Origin: Mansonella perstans
Taxonomy: Eukaryota; Nematoda; Chromadorea; Rhabditida; Onchocercidae
Direction of reading: 5' to 3'
DNA length: 64,000 bases
NCBI GenBank assembly: GCA_037074765.1
Contig: JBAMDO010000004.1
Coordinates: 248,001-312,000, forward strand
A program made the translations under genes and the position numbers. This document shows positions 13,101-24,422 of the stretch, piece by piece. Numbering within the stretch: position 1 is the stretch's first letter; each line of letters begins with the position of its first letter. The notes under the pieces were generated by a model. It did not search any database. It worked only from the letters and a program-made list of their open reading frames with translations, and was not told where the DNA came from.

Positions 13101-16100
13101 ATGAATAGGTTTTCTTTTTTACCTCATATTAGCAAGAAAAAAACCATTTGCAGAAACACATAAAGAAAATTAATTGCAAACATTTGTTTCGTCTTCGGTG
13201 AATCTAGCAGAAACTTCTCACATCTATCAGGAGGGCTATTTGATGCAAGGATTATTAATAAAGTATGGTGCCTGCATAACTTTCAAAGCAATCGTACGAT
13301 AATTTGCTTAAAAAAATTTTTAAATTCAAAATACACAAATTTAGAAGGATATTTTGATAGATTTTTTTCCATTAAATATGAACATTTATGGATCTTTTGC
13401 ACTGTGTTAAAAATTTAGACTGCAAAAACACAAAAAGGAGCTTGTAAACTTGACGGATGATTTATTTTTGCATAATTTCGGAATTGTCATGGAAGAAAAG
13501 TTTCATTTCGGTACGAGACATGAAAGTATATTGCGTAGAAAGGCTAGGAAAGTTGTTGCTGATAACATCAAGTGAAAGACGGTTCCAAGGCTTTGAAGTG
13601 TCAAGTGAAATAGTAATTGACCATCAACAACACAAATCGGTAAACCGTTCATGTAAAGCATTCTAGCTCTCCAACCCTGACCTCATAACTGTTTTCCTGT
13701 CTCCAACCCCTTTCATCAATTTTGAGTCAGTCATTTCTTGCATCGGAGAAATAAGTTTTATGCGCTTGAGGTCTAATTAAAGGGAATGCTAAATACCTCC
13801 ATAATCCATATTCCGTCCGTTTGCAACAGCTCCTCTCCTAGCATCATTTGCACACATAAAAGTATCAGTCCGCCTTTTCGCTTCTATACATATTGTGACC
13901 ACTGCATGTGTTTCGTCCAATTTTGGTTCATTTTGAACTGTTTACTTGGCAGGGGGTACAGCACTCACGTGCCTGACGTAGAAAATTTCTTTCCATTACT
14001 GCACCGTAGGTTTCTGATACAGCGGAATTTTTGTATGAATTTGTACGATTTGAAATCTGCAGAATAAGCAGATTTAGTTTTTACAATTAAAGTTTTTAAA
14101 AAATTTTTGGATGTATTTCCATTCAAAGCAATTTTAGGAAATTTCCATTTATCATAGTATTGCGTGATTTTGTCAGCCAAAACCGATAAATAAATAAATT
14201 TTAATGAAGCTGAAACGGTTTTCGCTCAATTTAACAAAGTTTGTAATAACTTCAAATTTCTTTTCAAAACAGTATAAGAGCATTGAGCTTACTTTATTGC
14301 AGTTCAAATAAATGTTTTAAAGTGATCACAGGTCAAATTCCTTATATGTGAAATTGAGTGAACCAAAAGGTTTGGGAATTGATCTGAAAAACATAAATTT
14401 ATGCCAAGATTTTTCAATCTACAACACAGTTAATAAGATAAAAAACAAATTGTTATGCATATTTTATAAAAAGTTTATCGCAAAAAGAAAAAAATGAACA
14501 ATTAATAAGGATTACGAAGATTGCTTGTTAATATTTTTCTCGAACTTTATTGATATTTTTTAAAATATTTACCGCGTTATTATTATTTTAGTAATGATAC
14601 AGTGAAACGATTAAACAGAATTTCTAACTACTTGCTTAATAATGCTTGAAAAGACTTATAATATCAATTATTACAACATTCTGTTAAACAAATTTGATTG
14701 TAATATCATTGATAGCTTTATCGATGCATACATTTTGCATATTGCGGGTGGTTTTGGTATGTAAGTTAACATTTCTGGCCAATAACAAAACAATGAAATA
14801 TTTTGGGATCGTATTGATGACAAGCAGAAACAGGAGTCATTGCAGCACTTGCGTAGAGATTACGAAACACAATAATAGTATAAATAACCACTTTCTCAGT
14901 ATTATTATATGATAAATGTCATTGCATCCGTCAACTTTACATAATTTACGACAATTAGGAGATTAAATCATTAGTGCGAAACATATTTCTAATACGGCAA
15001 GAGGTTAACAAAAATCATCTTAATTTTCCTGTCTAGGGTAATTTTCGATTTTTGGCATCATCAATGCAGTTTTCTTTTAATTCTGAATTTTCCAATCAAG
15101 CGAAGTCATTGATTTATGATGGTAGTCGTTTATTCATTGGATTATTGATTTATCTTTTGTATTTTTATCTGATGTATTGGTTGCAATCACACAGTTTCAT
15201 TTCAACAATTAAATAGTGGTAATGACAAAACGTCTAATCAATTCAGCAGATATTACGGGGCACTTCTCCATGAGACAGCCTAGCGAAGGTCTTTTAAAAG
15301 TATATAATGGTGCTAATGATTCATTATGGGTTGAGACAGGCTTAAAGTTGACATAGGCAATCAGTTGAAGTGATTAACTTTACGCTGTTTTTGCACAATT
15401 TCCTTGCACAGTTCCAAAAACAACAGTGTAAGACATTGCACGCCTTTTCTTTTTAGCTTCAGGTCTAAAATAACGTATGATATGCATTGAAACCGAAATA
15501 CAAAAAGTAGCCAAAAAATTTTTAAATTTTTGTAGTAGATGTCCATCATAAAGTCCCAATTTTATAAGTGGTGGCATTCCCCAAATCAAAAAGACCTATG
15601 GTCATTGACATTTACTTTGTTTGACCACATCTATAGCTAGAATATCGGTAACTCGAACAATTTGGTGTAGCACAGCAATATTTTTCTAATTCATTTGTTC
15701 TTCCACCCTTCCAAGTTATTACACCAATTCAATAAAATATTCTGGTCATATTTCTCTTGAATTAAATTAATTATTTAAAGTCTCAAAAATGCAAATAGAA
15801 GCATTATTTTTACATCCAAATATTCTCCAAATTATTCATCCACTGAACAATGCATTGACATGCCTACCATACGCTCGTAAGAACTTCTGGGTCAAAGGTT
15901 AGATGGAATAAATTTTTCAACTTGATCTATCTCTCTTTTCAATGCATCAATACTTGTCGCAAGATGCCATGTCTCCTATTTACGTTGCATTAAAGAGCTA
16001 CTATAAGACAACAAATCAATCGGTAACACTCTCCGTACTTGAACTTAGATTTCAATTTATTTAGCACTCGAGAATTCTTATAGCAGAACTTTGAGTAGGT

Positions 16101-19080
16101 TTCGAGATTTGAACTGCATTAAAACACATACTAGTAGAGAGTTCATAAATTGTTATGCTTCCCATTGTATTAATACATTTTAAATTTTTTACCATTTAAG
16201 TGAAATGTGGTGCTATAATTAGCATATGCTGTTCTATTTAAATGACACAATATGGTGTTTGGCATTTATTTTAAACATTCTGATTTGTAACCAGGTTGGT
16301 GCAACTCATTAAATAGTCAAGTAGTTAAGTTCCTTACTAATATCAATTTTAATTTTATCAAGAGAGATTTATAGTCATCTGTAGAAGGAAGAATTGTACT
16401 GACTAGATTCAAAAGGCTTCCACTCATCTAGGATATGAATAGGAAAAGCATGAAGAAAGATAAGGGACTAGAGGGCGTGGATGTGGACAGCTGGGAGGAC
16501 ATCGTCGACCATCATCGCATTTGCATTTGTCAAAGATCGTTTATTCAAAATGAACGAAGAATGCTCATTTTGAACTGTCGTAGAACCACAAATCTCGACG
16601 ACAAATCTCATCATTTTCAGTGCTAAACATTGATCTTTTCTTTCTTTTTACCTCGACTGACAGCAAAATTTAGTATTTAGTTCCATAAACTTCAGGTCTT
16701 TTTAAACTTCATTCATTTCCGTCATTTATTTTATTTGTCTTTATTTTCATTACATTTGCTGAATATCTAGAATTATATTAAATGGTCAAGACATGATTAT
16801 TTGAATAGTAGATAAGAATGATTCTTGAATTTGATTTAGAAAAAGTTGAAGAAAGTAAGTTATTAAATGGCTTTGTCTCATTTTAATTTTTTTAGCTTGC
16901 AAGAAGGGCTCCATGAAAAATGTAAAATATTAGGATTAATTTGCAAGTGATGGCGAAAATCGAAACTATCCCCTTAAAAAATGTACTGAATAATGCAGTT
17001 AGTGTATGTATTCTTTTAATGTATTTGTACATGTTTTATGAGAACGAGCAAAGCAGGAGGAAGGGCAAATGATTTGTTGGAGAAACTGATAAAACAGGAT
17101 TCAAGAAGGGGAGAGGTGGAAAATAGGAAGAGGTGATGAATTTGTCGATGATGAATTTTAACAGAGATGAGACACGTTCATGAGGAAGAACGGACAAGGT
17201 TGAGACATATGCATGCCAAACTTTGAACTAACTCATTCTGGTCTAAATTTTGCTTCAACAAATGAACTATCCTACATTCCGCATCACCGGAGTGCCATCG
17301 CCGTGGTTGTTCGTCTCATCAAATCTCACCCATCTGTGATTGTTATCATATGTTAGTGGCACCTATACATACACTGACACACACACGGGCATGTATGCGT
17401 ATGCAGACAAACATATTCAACCACGTGTCCTGCTGAGGCATTACATGCCTGTTTATCATCTATTCATCCCAATTTTCAAAGTGTGACAAAGTAACGACAA
17501 ATACATCTTTCCCTACAGCACAGCTGGATACAGGCATTCAGAACACTGTCTCTAACTCGTTTTGCTCAATTTACCGTATTCCTTCGAATCCTTCGTCTTC
17601 TTCTCCGGCGCGTTCAAAACATTTGGATTTCTTATTTTTATTAAATTGTAGTCTTTTCAAATTTGGAACTCAAAAACAGCAAAAGGTCAACTTTTCTTAT
17701 TGAATATGAACGATACTCACAATATTGCTAAAGCCAGAGGAGTGCTGAATTAACATTTTTTGAATATGGGATTCAATTTTAAATCATGAAGTTGAAATTT
17801 TTGTGAATCAGAAATAGCTGTTGACCCATCAAGCTTGATAGGAAAAATATGAAAAAAACACGTGATGCTGCTTATTCATAATATTGTTCACAATGATTGA
17901 TCCTAATTGAATGATAAATCCTTGGGGAGTACTTTATTTCATATCACACGGAACATCTATAAATATTGTTCTGGATGAAGCATGTGGACAACACAGATTG
18001 CCGTTCTTGGTACAAGGCCAGAAGCGTCAAATCATTCACTCCAGTACTTATTAATAGCCACCGCTGAGGAATATTCCCATTATAATTAAGTTTGATGATT
18101 TGTAGCTAAAATGTATAATAAATTTTGGGCAAACAGTAAACTAAAGCAAGAATTCGACTTACTGAAATTTTAAATTTCACAAAATATTTTAAGAATTGGT
18201 ATAAATATGAAATATAGTAGGGCTGAGGAGGATAGAGCATAAGTAATTCAATTCCAAATAATGGGAAAAAGAAAAGTTAAGTTGATCATTGAGTAAGTGA
18301 CATATAAACGATGAAATTATTTTCTTATCACATGGTCATTTCTGTGATCATGAGTTAAATTAGCAAATCTTAAAATTTGCCTCCAATGATTTTTCAGAAT
18401 TTTCCTTCATTTTAACCAAAAAGTGAAATAATGCATTATAAATATTCTTCTCTGAACTACTGTTTTAATAGTGTATAAACTCTTTTCCTTCTTAGCTATT
18501 TATCAGTTACTGTACCTTCTTATAATTTCGAAAATTAAATCGGATTTCTACAGATTAATGAAGGTCATATAACGATAAAAATAGTTTCATCAGTAAATAG
18601 TAACTTCAGATAAATATGGATTTCATCTTTTGAAGGCAGTCAAGATTATCTAAGACAGATATTATATGCTTGTTAAAGGTAAAGTGTTAATTATTTACAA
18701 AGAGATGATCTTCGGATAGGTATAAATGCATTTGACACCTGTAGACCCTTTTATCGCAACACTGAATCTAATCCATAATCAGTAAACATCATCACTTGAC
18801 CATATCAAATAACAATAACCTATATTGTCTTTCTCTTTTCTTTACTACCATGACCTGTGTTTTTCTCATTACAGGAACTATTCACGTTTTTTAAAGTTAA
18901 TCACTAAATCTTTAACTTTTAGAATAAAATTGAAAACTTCTAAGTTTCGAAAATAAAAATCTTTGTCATTAACTATTTTCAACCAAAATTTTTATGCGAA
19001 TTTCAAGGCTTGTCTTTAATTATTACGGCTTTTCATCACATTCAACATCACTAATCTTATCAGTTGCTATAACAAATATC

Positions 19081-19165
19081 ATCATCATCTTCCATTTCAC
19101 TTATCCATTGTTTAAACAATCATTGTCATTAAATTATTTTCATCAACATCATTATCATTATCACA
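19081..19165 (+). repeat. Degenerate ATC/ATT triplet tract
   Basis: Imperfect CAT/ATC triplets (ATCATCATC, then CATCAACATCATTATCATTATCAC). Complementary GAT-type tracts recur at 21,185-21,235 and 23,200-23,270. They create His- or Asp-rich frames with no other support. Confidence 0.6.
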
Positions 19166-19569
19166 GTGGTGGTAGTTAGGATTGCTAGTCATCATTGATG
19201 GTACATTTGCGCTGTCTCTTTCTCAACGGGGAAATTATCTTCCGGCTCATTGCTTCTCATAGCACCAATGAAGGAAAACGAAGACAAACAGTGAAAGACA
19301 ACCGTTGGAGCTTCTTTAACAAGCACCAAACATCGATGAGCCAGCTCATTCTTTACTAAATTTAATGCGTCTCCAATTGCATAAGCTTATTTGCTTAGTT
19401 TCGAACTATTTCATGTGATAGAAATTTTTAAATTTAAATCGAATTATCATAGTTTATAATTTTTCATATTCTAGCACATATGCTTATCGCTTTCATTTTT
19501 TAATTTCAATTAAAACATTCCTTGATGAATTCATATATTATAATAATGATAATATCAATAATAGCAGTG

Positions 19570-19641
<72 letters not shown>
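19570..19641 (+). repeat. (AAT)n microsatellite
   Basis: About 72 bases (24 units) of uninterrupted TAA/AAT triplets. The surrounding frame (19,522-19,713) is only a poly-isoleucine reading of the repeat and is not a gene. Confidence 0.97.
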
Positions 19642-19644
<3 letters not shown>

Positions 19645-20213
19645 CAATCATATGAAATTATTGCAAGTGCATCAAGTTACGGATTTCTAATGACATTTAG
19701 CTGGACTTATTAGTCTCATCTTAATGAAAAATAATCACTAGGGTTAATGCGCTTAATATGAATGATAGAAAATTGTCCAATTTAAATAATTATTCAATAG
19801 GTAAGTTTAATTTATCCCGTAATTGCATGCATTCTTGTTGTTACTTTCATTGATCGACGATATTCAAGTATTTTCATCATGCTAATAAATATTTTTAGTT
19901 AAATGAACATTTCCATTAAATATTTCCAAAAAATGAAAAAAGAAAAATTTCAGGAAATATTTTTAGAAAGGAATGAATGATCAGTAAGTGAACTACTGAT
20001 ATTAACGGAAAAGGGGGAAAGGGGAGGGGTAGAGAAAGAAAAGATGATAAAATAAGGAAGGGAGCTGTGAATACACTATGCCTGCATTTTGCATAATATG
20101 GATTTCAATCTGTTTGGCAACAAAAACATCATTGAAATTTCAACGTTTTTGCATTACTTTTTCATTATTTATTAAATAGTACGTAATTTTTCCATCATTT
20201 ACAATATTTCTTC

Positions 20214-20246
20214 CTTATCAGCTTATCAAATATTATAAATGATAAG
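20214..20246. promoter_or_regulatory. Cluster of three GATA-factor sites
   Basis: CTTATCA at 20,214-20,220, CTTATCA at 20,222-20,228 and TGATAAG at 20,240-20,246: three full TGATAAG heptamers in 33 bases, two on one strand and one on the other. TGATAA is the preferred site of nematode ELT-type GATA factors. The cluster lies 4.2 kb upstream of the elt-1 start. Confidence 0.4.
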
Positions 20247-21184
20247 AGAATAATACCTCATTTAAGTTACATAACTCATTCATTCATTCATTTATGTAAT
20301 TTTATATGCATGTTTTATACACTATTTTCACATTGCTGCTCTATTGTAAATACAGTATATTTCTAATACTTTATCATTGAAACGAATTTTAATTTTTAGA
20401 AATTTCATGAAATCTTCCGTTTTAACTTTTTTTTTGATGATACTATTTCCTCATTTATCTCAAATTATACTCTCCTTTTAATGAAAAAAAATTTCCTTCT
20501 GTAATAATCTTCATTCATTGATAATTAAGAAAAATTTTTTCATAAATAAGATGAATCAAAAACAATCATCAAATTATTTGAAGAAGAGAAGATTGCACTT
20601 TATCCTCTTACGATTGCTGAGTTAAATGCAGAAAATAATGCAGAATTCATAAGGGGTAAATGTCCAAGGGGGTATGCCTGTCGGCATAATTTACCAATAG
20701 AGAGAAGTTTGAAAATGACTGATGTATCGCAGGTAAAAAGAGAGAGGATTATTTCACTGTCAGCTATCATCTCCAAGTTAATGTTAACTAGTAGCTATAT
20801 TTTGCCGACTATCAATTAAGTAATTATTGTTCATACAGAAAATACAAAACTTAAAACTAACTTGTTTGTATATGATGGATAGTTGAGAATAGTGGTGAAA
20901 TTTTGAGTTGAATTTATGCAACCAGCGCAGTATTGATTTTTGCACTAAGTTCTTTAATTTTATTTCTTGTATGAATCAAATTTAGTAGTAATCCGTGAAA
21001 TTCCTTCTCAAGCAAACTTTTTTTTTATTTCTCATTTGGAAATCAGTAAGCAAAAATGAAAACTTCTTGCTTTTTCCTTAATGTCGTATTGAATTCATTT
21101 TGTTGGAATTTTTTAGACTGCTTATTTATTTCATGTAAAGCTTTTGATAATGCAGAAGTAAGATTCATGTTTTTGAACGAATGA

Positions 21185-21235
21185 CGATTATGATTGTGAA
21201 TGATGATGATAATGATGTCGATGATGACGATAATG
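21185..21235 (+). repeat. Degenerate GAT triplet tract
   Basis: Imperfect GATGATGATAATGATG-type triplets. Probably a decayed microsatellite. Confidence 0.6.
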
Positions 21236-22180
21236 GGTTAGCTTGAATTTTATTCTTATTCATATACTTGAACATAGAGAGAACAGTAAATAGACATAGA
21301 GAAATAGGAAGAACAGATCGACAGATATATGATGGACAACAGAATTTTTTCACACCTTCACTTTTCTCTACTATTCGTGGAAAGTAAAATAGAAGAATAG
21401 AGTAGAATGCCAATGAAAAAGGGCGATGATAGAACCAGGAAGAAGAAATTCACAACGATAAGCTGCGGGAAAGGAAAAGTGGGAAACAAGCGAGATATGA
21501 TGCGCTGGAAGAGAGGGTTTTGCTATTTTTTTTTTTTAAAAAATCTGCAACCTCTGAAACAAACGTATATCATCATTATGTTGATGTGATTTCCAGCAAT
21601 GGTTTAGTGGCCAGCCGCGAAAAAAAAGTTGTGTAATAGTCGACCAGCCTACACATCAACAAATTTGTTTGAAGATATATACTTTTTTCCTTCTTGCTTA
21701 CAAGCGTATTCGATAACCTCTTCATGATTTATCGGGGTTACAGAAATGACATCTTCAATAAATTTTATTTAGCTAAAATTTAGATATTAAATTAAACTTC
21801 AGAGTTTTTTTTAGATAAAGTGGACAAACAAACAAAGAAATAACATACAAAAAAAAAAGAGGATCTTCATGTTAGCTTATTTAAGCAAATTTATCAAGGA
21901 AAAGAAAACATTTTCTTGATAATTTAGCAGCCCTAACAAAGTTGCATTAGTTTATCCAGAAATATAATGATGAACTTTCATGATGAAACTCAATACGGCA
22001 TCACTTCCCTACTGTAATCATTGCTTAGGGATTTAGGGAATAACGGCTGATTTGAAAATTTACACCCCTCTTCTTTGAGCAATTGATTGCCCACTGGGAA
22101 AAAATTACTTATCGCATAAGAAAGGCATCATTCAATACTTATGTTTAGTAGCAAAACCAGAAAAATTTCATCCTGGAATA

Positions 22181-22194
22181 TGATAAGAGATAAG
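22181..22194 (+). promoter_or_regulatory. Abutting tandem GATA sites
   Basis: TGATAAG (22,181-22,187) is followed without a gap by AGATAAG (22,188-22,194), 2.2 kb upstream of the elt-1 start codon. Candidate auto- or cross-regulatory site for GATA factors; function is inferred only. Confidence 0.4.
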
Positions 22195-22779
22195 AGGTAA
22201 AAGTGTTATATAACTAAATTAGCTTCACATTCTCAGAGTAAGCGAATTAATCAATTTGCTAATCCAAATTAATGTGTATGTCAAATGATCATTTTTGTAG
22301 GATCGAATCTTCTTTACTAAATTGAAATTGTTGGAGCAACATAATAAATATAATCCAACAATTTTAATTGTTGTAAATTTTAATTTGTACCTTTTCACAC
22401 TGCTTATCATTTTATAAAATCTGTACGTAATGAAGAGCAACTCCATCAAAAATTCGGAAAACAATTTGTTTTGATGAGGCCAACACATTACCAAAATTAG
22501 TGTTGGGTTGGGCCAGGAGTTGATGAAATAGGAAGGGCGGGAGCAGGGATGAAAATGACTACAATGACTGCTTTCCCTGAAATATTAGAAGTCACCTTTA
22601 CAGGTACTATTCAGGTCAAAATACCATGATCCTCATTCTTTTCTTTACCTCGCATTCTTTTATTTTGTTTTGAATTTTTTTTTTTAGAAAAGTCACAAAT
22701 TCCACGCCTGTGTATTTATATTTAATACAGTGTCACAAATTGTTGTAGAGTCATTTGAAATATGGCGTAAAATAGTGCG

Positions 22780-23010
22780 ATAAGGGAGCGGTTGATTGGT
22801 TAGAAAGGACGCCTACGACTCCACCCCTAAACTTGCACTCGCTATCTCGAACGAAAGTGAATCATAGAGAGAGGGGAAAGGGAGGGAGATGGGAGTGGCC
22901 CATTCGATTAATCCACCTACCGCCTCACATTTTGATAGAATAATGCGGAGGGAGAGGGAAGAAGGAACTTTCCTCATCACCGCCGAGCTCGGCTAGTTGT
23001 GAAGATGGAA
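22780..23010. promoter_or_regulatory. GC-richer island upstream of elt-1
   Basis: A block clearly richer in G and C than its surroundings. It includes CCACCCCT, a purine tract (AGAGAGAGGGGAAAGGG) and CGCCGAGCTCGG. No long open frame uses the whole block. It lies about 1.4-1.6 kb before the elt-1 start, so a promoter or conserved element is plausible. Confidence 0.3.
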
Positions 23011-23034
23011 TCGATGGGATAGATAGGCCTATAG

Positions 23035-23056
23035 ATGGATGGAATGGATGGATAGG
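23035..23056 (+). repeat. Short (GGAT)n tract
   Basis: GGATGGAATGGATGGATAGG, a few imperfect GGAT units. Confidence 0.6.
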
Positions 23057-23199
23057 GTCCTTAAGTGTCCTGTAAACTCCGGATCAACTCCCAGTGAGCC
23101 CGGAATAATCTGGCGGAAGCCTCCTTTATGAGCGGTGACAATATAAGCTGACATAAATGAAATTCGCTTTTCATTAGTGTAAGTATCATCTTGTTAGGT

Positions 23200-23270
23200 T
23201 GACGACAATGATGATAATGATGATGGTTACGATAAGGACGATTATAATGGTGATAGTGATGATGGTGGTT
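23200..23270 (+). repeat. Degenerate GAT/GAC triplet tract
   Basis: GATGATAATGATGATGG and related imperfect triplets. On the other strand they read as a His/Tyr-rich frame that I do not regard as coding. Confidence 0.6.
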
Positions 23271-23923
23271 TATACATGTTCGATCTAAAACTGATAATGG
23301 TCTTTTAAGAAAACCATCATGAGTGGGGACAGTCAATTGACTTTAAAGTGTTACTTACTGCCTAGAGAATGGTTTTATCATGATTGATCAGATAGTGACG
23401 GCGAATACCATGTTATTGTTGTTGCAAACAAAATTTGGTGTAGATTTCCGTTGATATGGGAGACCCAATTAAATCTACAAGAGCACTAAAGGTAAATTAA
23501 TCTGATAATTTTTGGATTTCGAAATAATCATCCATTAAATCTACAACACAATATCTGGTAATCCGGAATCTTTCTATTATCATCACGTGTGCTACCGTTT
23601 ATGTAATTGGTGCAACACTATAATAGAAGTTATATTCCTGTAATAACTCCCGCATATCTGATAACAATCCAAAAACAGAGCACCACCCACAACGAATGCA
23701 GCAGAAATATGTATAGGAATCGCATTAGAATAAGAAACACGGAACCCATTCCAGGAATATAACTTCTGATACCTAAAAAACAGCTGAAAATGTTTCGTTC
23801 GGGATGAAAAGAACAATACCATGATGGCGCCTCACCACAATATATATGTTTTTCTCGAAAATATACCCAAATTTATGCACCATCTGCATGAGCACTCTCA
23901 TTCAACGGTCATCGGGATATTTG

Positions 23924-23981
23924 TCTCTGTCCGTCCGTCTGTCTGTCTACTTGTTCGTCTGCCTATTTGTCTGTCTGTTGA
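23924..23981 (+). repeat. Degenerate (GTCT)n tract
   Basis: GTCCGTCCGTCTGTCTGTCT followed by drifting GTCT and GTTCG units up to CTGTCTGTTG. Simple tetranucleotide repeat about 450 bases upstream of elt-1. Confidence 0.8.
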
Positions 23982-24422
23982 TTATTCATATTGTTATCAA
24001 TGAATTGTTGTTTTGTAAGTGATATTCATAAATTTTTTTTTATTCGTCAAACATACTCCAACATTTCGTTCATTTGCATTAAAATGGTTTGTCTAATCCT
24101 GAACGTTTCAACAATTTTGTGCTTCTTAAGTTTTCTTGTATTTCAATTTGCGAAAGTTTTACAATGCGTCAAATATGTTACTGAGCTGTTGTTATAATAA
24201 CTGTTGAATTTTTGGCTCTTGAATTTTTTTGCCGTTTTCTGTCCTCATATTATATAACTTTCTTTTGAATATCAAGCGTTGAACCCATTGTGCATTGAAT
24301 ATCTCTCTGAAAATTCACATTTAAAAAACCTTATTTTAGAAAAAAATTTGGAGTTAGTAGAATATCAAACTGGAGCAAGACAAAGTTGAATAACAGTGCG
24401 CTTTTCTATATATTCTGTGAAA

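Larger units (their letters stand above)
10259..19560. other. Gene-free interval between jac-1 and elt-1, left part
   Basis: I found no exon with matching splice phases in this 9 kb. Open frames such as 13,786-14,067 and the overlapping frames at 11,291-11,697 have AT-driven composition (Phe, Ile, Tyr, Cys, Ser) and no recognisable domain. Poly-T runs occur at 10,450-10,545. A purine-rich stretch lies at 17,040-17,170. A TpsiC-loop hairpin at 13,073-13,100 is listed separately. There is no clear AATAAA just after the jac-1 stop, so its 3' UTR end is not placed. Confidence 0.5.
19642..24422. other. Gene-free interval between jac-1 and elt-1, right part
   Basis: No exon was identified. The region contains two tight groups of GATA sites (20,214-20,246 and 22,181-22,194), a GC-richer island at 22,780-23,010, triplet and tetranucleotide repeats, and poly-A/T runs. 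Its position directly upstream of a developmental transcription factor makes it the likely home of the elt-1 promoter and enhancers. That is inferred from position. Confidence 0.5.

Noticed and set aside
13786..14067. 93-codon plus frame in the jac-1/elt-1 interval
   Set aside because: No splice context or recognisable domain; the composition is typical of chance frames here.
19522..19713. 63-codon frame rich in isoleucine
   Set aside because: It is a reading of the (AAT)n microsatellite.
23061..23336. 91-codon minus-strand frame rich in His and Tyr
   Set aside because: Its His/Tyr core comes from the GAT triplet tract, and it has no splice or domain support.
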